Source of the DNA: Erythrophleum ivorense
Lineage: Eukaryota > Streptophyta > Magnoliopsida > Fabales > Fabaceae
Direction: 5' to 3'
Assembly: GCA_026724425.1 (NCBI GenBank)
Contig: JAIUCV010000089.1
Coordinates: 310,001-374,000, forward strand
DNA length: 64,000 bases
Shown here: piece after piece, positions 25,151-37,060 of the stretch
Layout of the letters: each line of letters opens with the position of its first letter
Position numbering within the stretch: the stretch's first letter is position 1
Program-made: the position numbers and the translations under genes
The notes under the pieces: generated by a model
What the model was told of the DNA's origin: nothing
Seen by the model: only the letters and a program-made list of their open reading frames with translations
Database searches by the model: none

Positions 25151-27052
25151 TCAACTGGTGGCTTTAACCAAAGGTGATTGAGGTAAGGGGGAGTGAGGTG
25201 ACATATTATCGTCCAGGCTTCTTGATGAAAAGCTTAGCCTTAACTTTAAGCTGCTCTGCCAACAAAGTTTCTTCGCAGGTACCATGGCCTCCGTATTTTG
25301 ACGCACAAAACTGCGAATTCTTGTCAAAGCAACTTCCACAGCCAAATCATCCATATTGGCATAGCATACCCTGAACCACCCTGGCTCACAGCAATGAAAA
25401 GAAGAACCGGGTGAAACATTGATCTTGACTTCATTAATGATCGCTTTCCACAGCTCCATTTCTGCTTCGAATGTCTGCTTCTTGAGAAGATGACGCAAAT
25501 CCATCCATAAAAACAGTCCAGCATTGCTCTGCAAGCACTTTATGCCAACTTGGGTGAGTTCTCCTGTGAAAACTCTATATCTTTTGGCAAGCCGACTTGC
25601 GCTCTGTGCAAGAAATCGATCCACGAACTCATCATCAGATAGCATTGATGAAAGAAGATGCTGGGTTTGTGTGGACACTAATCCAAAGCTGGACATTTTG
25701 CGAGCACAGTCCATTACACCATCATTGTAGGAGTAGATGATGCCAACTCTAAACCCGGGGACTCCAAGATCCTTTGAAAGGCTATAGACAATGTGGATGA
25801 GGTCACGGTTACATTCTCTATCTTCTTCCTCTACAATCTCAGCGATGCTTGTGAAACCGGGTTCGCCAAAAACTGTACCAGCATAGATTTCGTCACATAC
25901 AAGGTGGATACTCTTTTCATTGATGAATTTGACCACACTTCTTAATGTTTCACTATCCATGATAGTGCCCAATGGGTTTGAGGGACTGGTAATAAGCAAG
26001 CCCTTTACTCTGATGTTGTCCTCTTTGGCTTTCTCATACGCAGCTTCTAACTCTGTTCTTGTCACCTTGAAATTATTAGAGCTTTCACAGACAACTGGAA
26101 CAAGTTGAAGTCCTGTTCTCCATCTCAAATCCCGATCAAAACTGCATCATAGCAAACCCAAGTCGATCAGCAAACAAATCACACATCAATAGAAATATAA
26201 TATATAGTTTTTAAATTATTGCAAGTTGAAAACGCCAATTATTTCCCATTAAAAAAGGGAGTGCTCTCTTTGTGGGGCAGTAAAAAGGTGGAAATCGATT
26301 AAATTTTAATTGATGAACATCATCGCAAACGTAAGCTGCTTTAAAATCTTCCCTCTAATTATTTAAAAAAAATAGAAAAAGGAGGTGGAAGATGGCATGT
26401 ATTACCCTGTATAATAGGGAGTGGGTACCAAAAATGCATCACCAGGATCTGCCAAACAGAAGGCAGTCACTTCGTGTGCTCCAGTTGCTCCGCCGCTCAT
26501 GACTATACGGTCAGGGTTGAATGTGACTCTGTTTCCTCTTGCTCTCCCCATGAATTTAGCCACAGCCTGTGCAAATTCATTTCGTGTTAGCGTATTAATA
26601 ATCAAAATCAACTTGTTTCACAGTTATTTCGAATTAATCAAACATTGAATTGACAAACAACTAGGATTCCATTCTCACTCACATTTCTGAACTCTGGCAA
26701 ACCATGATAATCCTGAAAGTTAGCTATGGCCCTGAAATCGTGGACTCCTTCCGGAGTGCAAATACTGGCCTCTGGATTACTCGTTATCCAATCTTCAATC
26801 ACATCAGAAGCGAGCTGCAACAGATGAAATATGTTAGTTTCTGCGCTAAACTAACTGAGAAAAGTGCGAGGATTCAAACAAGTTTGAAATCATTAAGTGC
26901 GGTATATATACCTGATTTTCAGCTAGACCCATCTGAATAACCCCATCAAGATTGTTCGTGGAGTGAAATGGATCGTTTTCATAAGCCTTCCAGCCATCAA
27001 AGTATGGGGAATGCTCACCATGTCCATTGCCAGTTGCAATTTTAGACAACAT
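25151..27052 (-). CDS. ACS: 1-aminocyclopropane-1-carboxylate synthase, type 1 (ACS)
   Basis: A PLP enzyme that converts S-adenosylmethionine to ACC, the committed step of ethylene synthesis, in the cytosol. Minus-strand exons 27052-26912, 26814-26683, 26566-26406 and 26141-25151 total 1425 nt, or 474 aa. The N-terminal motif HSPYFDGWKAYENDPFH is followed by the substrate-loop motif MGLAENQ, then SGGATGAHE, FDRDLRWRTG, SPSNPLGT, CDEIYAGTVF and the PLP-lysine box YSLSKDLGVPGFRVG (Lys about 268). The tail contains RLSFSS, a CDPK-type target, and MSPHSPLPQSP with three Ser-Pro sites for MAP kinases. This is the type-1 signature of ACS2/ACS6-like isoforms, which phosphorylation stabilises. The start is fixed by an in-frame TAA two codons upstream. 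The N-terminus is about 10-15 residues shorter than in Arabidopsis relatives. A Thr replaces the usual Pro in PYYPG (residue 144). Confidence 0.95.
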
Positions 27053-27112
27053 CGGTTATTGTTCCTCCAAACTAGTTAGAAATATATCTGAATTAATGAA
27101 ACCAAAGTCAAT

Positions 27113-27142
27113 GAGAGAGAGAGAGACAGAGAGAGAGAGAGG
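27113..27142 (-). repeat. GA/CT-rich tract in the ACS 5' leader
   Basis: A nearly uninterrupted GA run (CT on the coding strand) 60-90 bases upstream of the ACS ATG. CT-rich leaders are common in plant mRNAs. Confidence 0.8.
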
Positions 27143-27222
27143 AGGGGCTGCGCGCACTGGTACGAATTAATTACAAAGAAAATACGTAGCTGTGAACCAC
27201 AGAGCTTCGCAAGAGGTACTCT

Positions 27223-27230
27223 TATATATA
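27223..27230 (-). promoter_or_regulatory. Probable TATA box of ACS
   Basis: TATATATA on the minus strand about 170 bases upstream of the start codon, with the CT-rich leader between them. Position and sequence fit a plant core promoter; the transcription start itself is not visible. Confidence 0.5.
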
Positions 27231-27924
27231 GTATGTTCTCTGAGAAAATTCACAAGATATAGAATGAAGGTTCACACGAAGGACGGGTATCACACAGTGG
27301 CACTCGTTTGAAAATTTGACAAATGGTTGGTGTGCGGTCAAGTCCCACACGATGAATTAATGGTAGTTGTTGTATGCGGGAGCAACACGTCACTTTGTGG
27401 TTTTGTTTATCACTTTCTGTTCCATTACAAATCCTGGAAGATATCTTCCTTTATCGCCCTCTCTCTGCTGTATGGCACTTTAGGCAGAGTTTGCCGACTG
27501 CTCTGATGACAATGACAATCACGTATTTGTGTTTTCTGAATTAATTATTTTGGAAGCCTAACTTTTATGCTTCGCTTGATGAAATATTCGTTGAGTTAAA
27601 TGAATATCAAAATAATGCTGTCTTGCGTTTTAGGGACAAATCGACAATTTTTATACAAATTAATTTAATGTTGCTTGGCTTCTCGCAGGTTGTCAGAAGG
27701 CAATGGATGACCAAGCAAATAATTATTTTGTTTTATCTGAGAAATTAAAAAACGAAATTGGGGGGAAAATAAAGCTGATAGAGTTAAACTGGCCAATTTC
27801 TTTTTCTTTTTTTTAAATATGTGCATTCATGTCGAATGACTGACTTTGGATGAACAGTAGAGTTCAAAACTTTAAATAGATGACCGAAAAAAAAAAAGAA
27901 CTTGCAAGCATAATTAAGCATGTG

Positions 27925-27926
<2 letters not shown>

Positions 27927-27962
<36 letters not shown>
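27927..27962. repeat. (TA)n microsatellite
   Basis: Uninterrupted TA dinucleotides. Confidence 0.9.
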
Positions 27963-27964
<2 letters not shown>

Positions 27965-28238
27965 CCCGAAGCCTTATTCAAAAAAGCAGACCCTTTTCCA
28001 CTATCATTGTAGAATTATTCAATGACACCAACATTTCTTCTTGCTGGATTTTAGAGTTTGTTTCATTAACATATTATCCATCTAGATTGGAGAATTTGAC
28101 TGGATTTCGATTTGCTGGAGTGCCTGTTCCAAGACTGCTTCAGTTAATTTAATTCACACCAACGAATATATATATATATATATATATCGTATCAAAGAAT
28201 ATCACTTTGCAGAGACGAAAATAAAGACTTCAGTTGAT

Positions 28239-28304
28239 TGCGCATGGTGTGACGTGGAAGAAGAACTGCATACCGTGGGGAAGAATGCGCATGGTGTGAC
28301 GTGG
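28239..28304. repeat. Duplicated 19-mer with TGACGTGG core upstream of ACS
   Basis: TGCGCATGGTGTGACGTGG occurs at 28239-28257 and exactly again at 28286-28304. Both copies are followed shortly by a variant of GAARAGAACTGC. TGACGTGG combines a TGACG (TGA-type bZIP) site with an ACGTGG G-box half. The pair lies about 1.2 kb upstream of the ACS start codon. Confidence 0.8.
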
Positions 28305-29191
28305 GAAAAGAACTGCGCAGAGTGCGGAACAATTAATTGTCAAATGGGACAGTGAGAAAATGATTTTCCAAGCACGCCTGTTCAACGAGGGAATGAAAGA
28401 GGATGAGGGAGAGAAATGGAAAATACTTATATATTTTTATAATTTTTTTAAAATAAATATTTATTTTATTTTTTAAAATAAATATATAAATATTTATTTT
28501 TGATATATTTTATTTAATTTTTTTATTCCTTTCCATTTCATTCTTCTCTATTCTTACCATTCATTCGTGGCCCTTGTATTTGGCATTACTTCTTCAACCT
28601 TAGCATGTCCAAAGTCCAAACTTCAAAATGGACCAGCTTTGTCTGGTAATTTTCCATCATTTATTTGGTGAGACAACTTCATTTGAAGGTTGAAACGTGT
28701 GTTTGGTCCAAATTCTTTGCTTTCGAATTCTCACGCTTACGTGGAGCGTTAGAAAGTCAAATGCTATCATTTTCCACATGGCCCTCGGGAATGAAAAGTA
28801 GCATGAAGTTGCCTTTTTTAGTTTTCATTCCTCCGTATGTTTAGGGCCCCCAAAAAAAAAATAGAGGCGAAAATGTTTGTGGTGTCTCTTCATTTTTATT
28901 TATTTTTGTTTCTCTTCACGTCTAAAAGACAACAGTGGAATTTGTATAAAAGACAGATTTCCAGTTCGATTTCGTCATGCATGAAGATGCCTTTGCAAGA
29001 CAAAAATGAAGCTTCTAAACCCTTTCGCCTATTGCAATCTCTCACGGCGATGAAAATCAATGAATGAATTGATATTGCCTGTGGGAGGGGAAGGGACGTG
29101 GACGAGTTAGATATCGTGAAAGAGCATAGCCTTTTCTATTGGGTAGGTGATAATATTTTTAAACAAGTTTCAATAATTATTACTATGTGGT

Positions 29192-29264
29192 TGAAATATA
29201 ATATGCAAAATGTGTGGAATATTTCAGGATGAAATATAATATGCAAAATGTGTGGAATATTTCA
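29192..29264. repeat. Perfect 35-bp tandem duplication
   Basis: The block starting TGAAATATAATATGCAAAAT and ending GTGGAATATTTCA occurs at 29192-29226 and again at 29230-29264, separated by three bases. It is a recent-looking duplication. Confidence 0.9.
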
Positions 29265-30332
29265 TCCAGGCAGCCTCAACACAGTTTTAAATCGACACTT
29301 GACTGGTTCATCTTTGGTTTGCTTGTGGGCAGACGTTTGACTTCCAAGTTCAAATGGCGAAACCTAAACATGGGCTTCAAAAAAGCCCGCGCTCTTCGTA
29401 GTGTTAACCATCGCATATCACATGTTGTTGACTCAATCCAGACCTCAGCAATGGAGTGCCTGAATATATCTCTTCCCGCATATGTACTACTATGCCAAAT
29501 GGCTAAGGTCAGAGACATATTCTTGCAGCTGCCAAATGAGTAGTCAGTGTTGGAGTGTGCGTAGTACAAGTTAAAAACAGAACAAAAGATAATAGAGGAA
29601 AACAAAAATCCTATCAATTATCAATCCTCCCATTTTATCCCCTCCCCAACACACCCTGTAACCATAAGATTACAAAGATGGTACCGGAGGGCTTTCTTAA
29701 ACGTACTTGAATGCTTGTTAGACATCATGTTAGCACTACTCTAGCAAGAAGTGTGATGTGTATATTAATATACTGAGACTCTGTTCTGTATTTTGTGCTT
29801 CTATCAAGGAGATGTTAAATTTGTGTTTTAAGAGTGGAGGGAGAATGTCAAAAGGTTATTTTTTGAGCCTAGGTATAGACATCTCTAATATTTTCTCGCG
29901 TGACACTGAGTTGAGAAATACTACTGAGTATTGATTTCTGTTTTTTCTTTTCCTCCTTTGCTTATTTCCCTGTCTTGTTGTGGTTGAACTCTTTCCTTTG
30001 ACCGTCTACTCTTCTCTGTACATACATAATATCACTCTATATGCTCCAGATCAGAGCATTCGTAGTGCATACTCTTTTCACAAGAAAAATTATAGACAAC
30101 AACCAGTTCTTTGCAAGTTCTGAAAGGTATAACTCATTGATCATATTCATTTAGTTCAACCTTCGGGTGAAACTGCCGTCATGAGAAAGACGAGAGAATC
30201 AGTTATTCAAACCAAACATAAAGCATACAGGCTCAGCAATTGGATCTGTTAAAGCATGATTCATAGATTTTACATCAATTTTTATTAAGCATAAATCTTT
30301 TTTTTTTTCCCCAAAACAATTTCCAGCTCCTT

Positions 30333-32074
30333 TTACTTCTTCATCAGAAGGACCACAGTGTGAGCTGCTATACTTCTATTTTCTCCAAGGCTGTCAACTT
30401 TTTCATGAGTCTTTGCTTTGATATTTACCACAGAAGGATCTACTCCCAGCAGTGCAGATAAGTTGTCCTTGATGGCCTCCTTGTGTGGGCTTAGCTTTGG
30501 TTTTTGAAGTATCAATGTAGCATCCAAATTTCCAATTTCATAACCTGCTTCATGCATTAGTCTCACCTGCAGAGAACAGACCACAAGAAGATTAAAAAAG
30601 GCTAAATAAATAACCTCAGTAAATGCTTTTTCTGTTACCAAATTGCCATGAAAGATAAACCATACAACAAAAACAGACTTTCTTCTACAGAAATCATACA
30701 ACAAATGCAAACTCAACTTCAAGCATATTAAATGAGAACAATCAGTAACCGAGAAATTATCAGTTCCACCTATCTCATTTTTAAACAGGATACTGCCAGT
30801 AATGGAGTGGCCTCAAATATATTACCAATCAATCCTCTAAGCATTTACTACCCAAGAAGCCCCGACTTCCCCAAATACATGATTCTGATCAGCATCCTGT
30901 CTAAGCACAATCTCACGTCTTATGTCCTATAGCAGTTAACAAAAGCCTCCTTTTTCACTTCAATTTTCTTCATATTCCCACTTGAAAGGACAATAAGTCT
31001 CTATTCCTTGAGCTATCTATCTCCCTTTCTGCAAGATGTTATCTCGCTTGCCAAGGCAGGGGGGAGGGGGAGCCAGGTTGACGAAAAACATACGTTGAAC
31101 AGTAATAACGGTGTAAAAGGGAAACACAAATACGAAAGTTACACTTTTAGCAACCATTAGGCTCTAACTCTACACAACCAAGTTGTTGGGACTCACACAG
31201 TCCACGTGTTACTCCTAAAGTCACAATTGAAATAGACTTACAACTTGCGTAGGGAATCATTATTGTTAATCTTTAATTCCCAAAAGACTACTAACACTAA
31301 GCATGACAATTCAAAGGGAAAAATCATCAGAGGAAGAAACATAATGAGAGACATAGCCATGCTAATAGCATATACTCACAGATTCTTTGATGAAAACAGA
31401 GGATGCACAACCCTTCCACTTAGGATCTGAATCCGGAAATATCTGCCCTATGTCAGGAAGACCTAACGCCCCCAAGATCGCATCAACCACACAGTGAAGC
31501 AGCACATCCCCTATAGCAAACAAGCAACGAAGCCAAGCATACTTAACAGAACCATTTCGTTAATTTAATTTATTTTTAGAAATCAAATTAAGGAGAATTC
31601 AACCCAGATTTTCTAATAATTTTTTTTTTATATCCGTTTCCAATGATCGTAAAGCTTTCTCAGTAGCCAGATGGAAAAGCCACAAACGTGAAACTTCAAG
31701 ATAAAAAGTCAGCGAATCGGAATTTAATTACCATCGGAATGAGCTTCGCACCCTCTTTCGTGAGGGACGTTAATTCCCCCGATAATTAAGGGGTAACCAG
31801 GTTCTAACCGATGGAGATCAAATCCATGACCGACCCGAAAGGGTAAGGGTTTGGAGGGAGTGACTGAGGCTGGGGATACATCGACTTCCACGGAGGCGGT
31901 TGCAATCGCCGAAACGGTAGGTGCAGACGAAGTCGTTGCCCTGATATGAAATTTCCGCGGGAAGGTATTGATGCAAGGAAATGAAGGAGAGAAGGAATAT
32001 GAGGTAAACGATTTTCTGACAGTTGTGGTTCTTGTGAAGGGTATAGAAGAGGCAGACAAAGAAGACGTTGCCAT
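30333..32074 (-). CDS. ISPF: 2-C-methyl-D-erythritol 2,4-cyclodiphosphate synthase, plastid (IspF/MDS)
   Basis: Catalyses the fifth step of the plastid MEP pathway: CDP-ME 2-phosphate is cyclised to 2-C-methyl-D-erythritol 2,4-cyclodiphosphate with loss of CMP, towards isoprenoid precursors. Exons on the minus strand 32074-31732, 31510-31380 and 30566-30333 total 708 nt, or 235 aa, close to the size of plant IspF. Residues 1 to about 50 are a Ser/Thr/Arg-rich plastid transit peptide. The mature part starts near FRVGHGFDLHRL, with metal-binding Asp86 and His88. Next come HERGCEAHSDGDVLLH (third metal ligand His about 120), DAILGALGLPDIGQIFPD, the mobile catalytic loop and the terminal SLGENRSIAAHTVVLL. 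An in-frame ATG 25 codons upstream (32149) could extend it, but the transit peptide is typical from 32074. The locus corresponds to At1g63970. Confidence 0.95.
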
Positions 32075-33315
32075 GGTCGTTGCCTCGTTGAGGCTCAAAG
32101 ACAGAAACGAAACGAAACGAACACCTTCAGACCGGTCACAGGACGACACGGCACATCCTAGTCGCAGAATGACTGAGGAGGGTAGAAAGTATGCACCCTT
32201 CGGCTAGAGACTCTGTGGTCTACGCTCTCCTGTCTTGTGCTTGTAGACACTATTCATTTGACAAATCTCAATTTTTCCCTTTTTTATATTTGTGGCATGA
32301 TTCTCGTTTTGCGCTGTCCTTATTTTATTTCCTTGTATTTTCTTTGGATACGCAATTTGCGTCCTTGTCTTAGTTGACTTGTATGATGCTGAGGCATATT
32401 CCCATGAAAGTATTATTTTACAGAACGCATCGGGACGAGCAAGTGGACTTCATTATCTTGTTATTAATAAAGATAACTAGCTCTCCATCTTCATTTTCAA
32501 AATTTTGTTTTGTAGCATGTACTCATAATTTTCCCTTTTGTTTTGCACATCACAGGTATTGCTCCTACAGCTTATTGCAGATGTAGCCTTAGCCTACACC
32601 TACACCACCTTAGAAATGCTATCCCATGAGCTCAATTTGATTATAGGTCTAAGCCACAGGTTACAGCCGGGAAATTGAAGCTTTCAGTATGCAAAGTTCC
32701 GTAATATCCTTCGGCTCAAGGACATAGCAGGTATGGGGTGACAATTCAGCACTAAAAATAACATGAAGCTGACTAACATAAACAAGGTGAAGTACAAACG
32801 AAAATTTAATTATTGGTACCAGTAGCACCTTTAATCTTGAGTCTCTTCAGCCTCTCTTTTTGTTGACAGCACAAGTGATTATATGCAGACTAGTTCAGCA
32901 AAAAGGTTAGCACGACCTATTTATTAAACTTCCCCAAAAGGAGATATCACTCAACCTTAAACTGTTGGAACCCAAAAAATTAAAAAAACCCAGCCAAGGA
33001 AAAGATGCATTTTGTATATCCTCAATTTAAATGTGTCCCTCCCTCTCCGTACCTTATGTGGACAAGTAGTTTTTATTTGTTAACCGCCGGGCACAAAGCA
33101 TTGCAAAAGATATTCAGTAGAAAGCATACGTAATCATTGCATTCACAGTAAAATCGATTGGGATTACGAGACCCTGTTTCAAATTACATACTCCAAATCT
33201 ATATCTGGCAGAGTTGTTTACGGACAGCAAATAGGCAAAACCCGTTCTGTGCATAATGATAACACATATTTGACATGTAACGTGGCTTGCAGGCAAAGTT
33301 GCTCAGGGTAAAGGG
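32075..33315. other. Intergenic region between IspF and DDA1
   Basis: Holds the IspF promoter and leader (from 32075 upwards) and the DDA1 3' UTR (near 33315 downwards). I see no additional coding region. Short open frames here lack any recognisable domain. Confidence 0.4.
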
Positions 33316-36300
33316 TCAGGAAGAAACCCTCGGTTGCTTGCATCCATGCTCTGGTAGAAGACTATCAGATGCAGCTCTTTTTGGTTTCAACTGCGAAGAA
33401 AATGACCATGGCCAGCTATAAGATCTCTGTATGGTTAGGAGCAGGAATGGGTGTGTGCACAACTACCTGCATGAAAATTATAAGAATCTAAGACTAACCT
33501 TCTCCTCGGCTCGCTGGTAAATATGTCTTAAGAGGATATTTTTTGCTTCAGTTGTTATCACTGCCAGAAGAACTTTCAACTGGTTAGCAAATCCTCAACT
33601 CAATAACAATGGTGAGAATGACAGCAAACGTAGAATGCATATCTTCTTCAAGAACCAAAATGGAATCAAGATTAATCCTTGTATCCCATGTTTTCCGTTC
33701 CTTTTTTTAAGCTGAACTTCCATTTTTAAGTAGGTCCACACTGTACATTCAGTTTAGATCCTCCTCCTAGAATGTGACAGAAATGATCTATAATATAGAG
33801 ATATGTTTTAAGCAGATAACAAAAATAGATCCAGCAAAGCAGCACTGCAGCCATAGATAGAACAAAGTTCTCCTCAGTCCTCAATACCTTGATCAGGTGG
33901 TGGAAGGGTCCTGCTGTGAGTTGGATGGTAAGTAGCAGGTGTCATTTTCTGCATGAAAACAAAATGTCTTATTAAGGAAGAGAAAGAAAGTATAAAATCT
34001 GGTTATGAATAACAAGTAGCAACTTGCACTGGAAAATTGTCTTAAAATATTAATTTGGAAATGAAAAAATCACTTTCAAAAAGATATATATGCTACTCTA
34101 CAATTTACTTGATTTAAACCTGAATTCGTGCAAAGTACTGAATTCATTTGTCTACCAACTTTGAATTTGCAATTGCTGAATGCTGACATGCGATAACACC
34201 AAGACAAACAAAGTAAAATCTTGATACTAACTGCCATAAAATAGACACATTTTGGCATTAGTGCCAAGTTTCAATATGCTTTCGTTGGAAATGCCCACAA
34301 TCTCAAAAACTCAACTATATCAGAACCATCCTTGACAGTTTTTGCCATGTTATGAAAAGTTAAACTCATTCAGATTTTAGAGGGTCCAAGGCAAGAGTAA
34401 ATGATCGTTTCAGTGGAAGTAAACAGTAAAAGTTTACTTGTACATGGAGCAACAAGCTTCACATAAAGAATTCCACACAAGTTCTCAAGTATTCAAGAAG
34501 AATGAGTAGTTGACTGTAAATGTTTATAGCATATCTTTTTTATTTTTATTTTTCGATGAAATATCTAACTTTTTTATTTTTTCTTAATTACACATTCACA
34601 CAAATATGTTCTATCATAATTTTGCTCCACCTTGAGTATCAGAGAGAGAGAGAGAGATTACTGGCTTTAACTCCATTTTCAGAAATTTGAGGTGAACCTA
34701 AGCACTAGTAATATTCTGCTATTCATATAGCATGGTCTTCGCTTTCGGCCAATATACAGAACCCCAAAATATCTTTGAAGGACTTGCTTGGCAGCTGAGG
34801 TACAATAGTTTATTAAGTAAATTTTGGGTGGCCAAACAAGGGCATTTCCAAGCAAGTCTTAAATTTTACAAGTCATCAATTACAGGAATCACTAATAGAT
34901 GCCATAAATACTACTGGGTTTAAGAAACCTACTAAAATGTTCTAAACTTTTAATGGATTTAGAGTTGTTTATAATTTATATACAAACGTCATGAATGAAT
35001 AGTAAGAAAGGCCCCATCCAGATAACTGAAACTCAGAAGTATGAAATAGTTGTATATGCTATAAAGAAAGTTGACAATGCCTCTGCTATTTAATTTATAC
35101 TACTTCGTAAGACTTAAACAACCTTAAGGTACCTAAACCAAATGTAGAAACAAATTTCATTAAAACACTAGTGAATTAACTTCAGATGAAAATATTGTCA
35201 TCAACATGCCTATTTGGAATTAAAGATAAGATAGGGTAATGAATAACAAAGAATGGGAGGTAAGCAGACCATAACAGAAATATGATGAAAGTGATCTGTT
35301 GATGTGGGCAAAATTTGTGATATATGAAGCACAAACAAGGTACGACAAGTGCACAGCAGCACTACAAAATTCAAAATATAAGGACACAGCACAGCCTAGT
35401 CATTTTACCATATTAGTACCTAATAGTTGAAACATATAAGTGTTAAAACATGTTTAGAACACATCAAAGAGTTGTCAAAAACAAAAGAAAACAAATACTT
35501 TTATTCCCGAGTACTATTCAGAGGTGTGGGGATATCATATTGAGTGATGGTGTCTGACACATGTTGGCCATGGATATGGGTCCTTCCTTGAAATGTCCAT
35601 GCTTCATAGCATGTGATTTTATGAAAGAATACAAATGATAACAACCATATTTTCATTCATCATGTTTTGTTCCACAAAAAGAACTTAAACTCTGGTGGAA
35701 CAACATTTATATTTTAGGTTAGAATAACATTTCATTGATAGAATGAGTGAATCCACCTAATTAATAGCTGTAATATCTTAGGAACCTCTTCTTTAGAGAA
35801 AGTGCTGTAATCAATTAAGCAGTTCTTTCAGAGCCCAGGGAAAGAATGCAATTTTATGACTACAATCATTTAAGTTAAAGAACCTTCAAAGTTTTAAAAC
35901 AAAACAATACAATTCTAGTGGCAAATTATACTTTTGCTAGACTGTTGGGTTAAAATTCAGTAATTGTCAGAACTAGGTAAAAAGCTAATGAAAAGGATTG
36001 AGGAAAAATGTAACACAATGAACACTTTAGTAGGAAAACCCTAGAAAGAAAAAAGAAAATACAGCGGCCCATTTATTATCTTTATATCCAAAATCATATC
36101 TGCCATATGAAGGCTTCCTTATGTAATTTTAAGTCAACTGCAATCTATTAGAAGAACATGGCTCCTATTGACAACATTGTTTAGAAGTGCTAAATAAAGC
36201 CAGAATACCTAAATATCATGTAAGTGTACTAATGTCTTTAAGCAAAGACACCAAATGAATCAAATGAGCTCCTCCCAGGTCAGCAACCAAACAGCTATAG

Positions 36301-37060
36301 GTAATATAACTTTCTCTTGTAATTTATGATATGAAATGCAACAATTCAAGCTAGTGTATAGAAATGACAAGGACAACCAGGTTCGTCAGCAGAATAGCGA
36401 TCAGTTATCAGAGACCTACGCTGTTGCTCCAAAAACTCAGCACTCATCAGTTGGCAAGAAAGCAAACATTTGTGGTGTTGTTTTTAAAGGCAAACGTGAG
36501 AAAGAAAATAAATAGAAGAAAATCGAAGACCATCCCAAGCTAGAAAATTTTAATTTTAGTGTTCTACTTTTGATTAAAATTGCAACAATGTAGAGGAAAG
36601 TAATAAAAACTAAGCAGCAATTGTGATGAAAAGAGCATCTTCACAATGGCAATCCTGCATGTAGCATCGGTTGTGAAGAGTTCAATCTCAGGCCAATACC
36701 AAAAACGCACCAGTTACTATCACAAGCATCCAAGTAAGATACAGACTAACACGAGATATTCCTCCGTGAAATCAGAAGAAACAGATTTGAGAATTTAAAG
36801 ATTGCAAACAATCGCACACGGACAGAACTGATATAACCTGGAAAGCCTTTTCCGAAACAACAAAATTATCAAGCAACAACATAATGGAGGATACAAGATC
36901 AGATTTTTCAACGAGCAACAAAGTAGAAAGGTAAAGAATTTAAGGAAAAGTTCCTCCTAGAATATGAAATACTCACAGAGGGACTAGAAGGATCAGAAGG
37001 TCGGAGCTGACTGAAGTTGTGAGGGTCGTATGACGGCCAATTACCGAGTATAGACCCCAT
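33316..37060 (-). CDS. DDA1: DET1- and DDB1-associated protein 1 (DDA1)
   Basis: A small subunit of the COP10-DET1-DDB1-DDA1 module of CUL4 ubiquitin ligases. In Arabidopsis it helps target ABA receptors for degradation. Minus-strand exons 37060-36977, 33948-33888, 33560-33499 and 33390-33316 total 282 nt, or 93 aa, all in frame with GT-AG borders. The protein starts MGSILGNWPSYDPHNFSQLR, the conserved DDB1-binding N-terminus. It continues with the family signature around TYHPTHSRTLPPPDQ and ITTEAKNILLRHIYQRAEEK, and ends in a short basic KPKRAASD tail. Intron 1 is about 3.0 kb and holds no other gene that I can see. The frame stays open upstream of this ATG for at least 66 codons, with in-frame ATGs at 37192 and 37258. 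I chose 37060 because the family begins there. Confidence 0.92.

Larger units (their letters stand above)
27240..30332. other. Intergenic region between ACS and IspF
   Basis: Holds the ACS promoter (higher coordinates are upstream of ACS), two TA microsatellites (27927-27962 and around 28170), a 19-bp direct repeat with TGACGTGG cores (28239-28304), a 35-bp tandem duplication (29192-29264), and the IspF 3' UTR near 30300. Two overlapping open frames of 109 and 113 codons on opposite strands (29214-29617) have no recognisable domain, so I do not call them genes. Confidence 0.4.

Noticed and set aside
29214..29617. Two overlapping ORFs of 109 and 113 codons on opposite strands
   Set aside because: No recognisable motif, no splice structure and no start context that stands out. 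The plus-strand ORF begins inside a 35-bp tandem duplication.
32191..32586. Two plus-strand ORFs of 60 and 70 codons upstream of IspF
   Set aside because: No recognisable domain; they lie in the IspF promoter region on the opposite strand.
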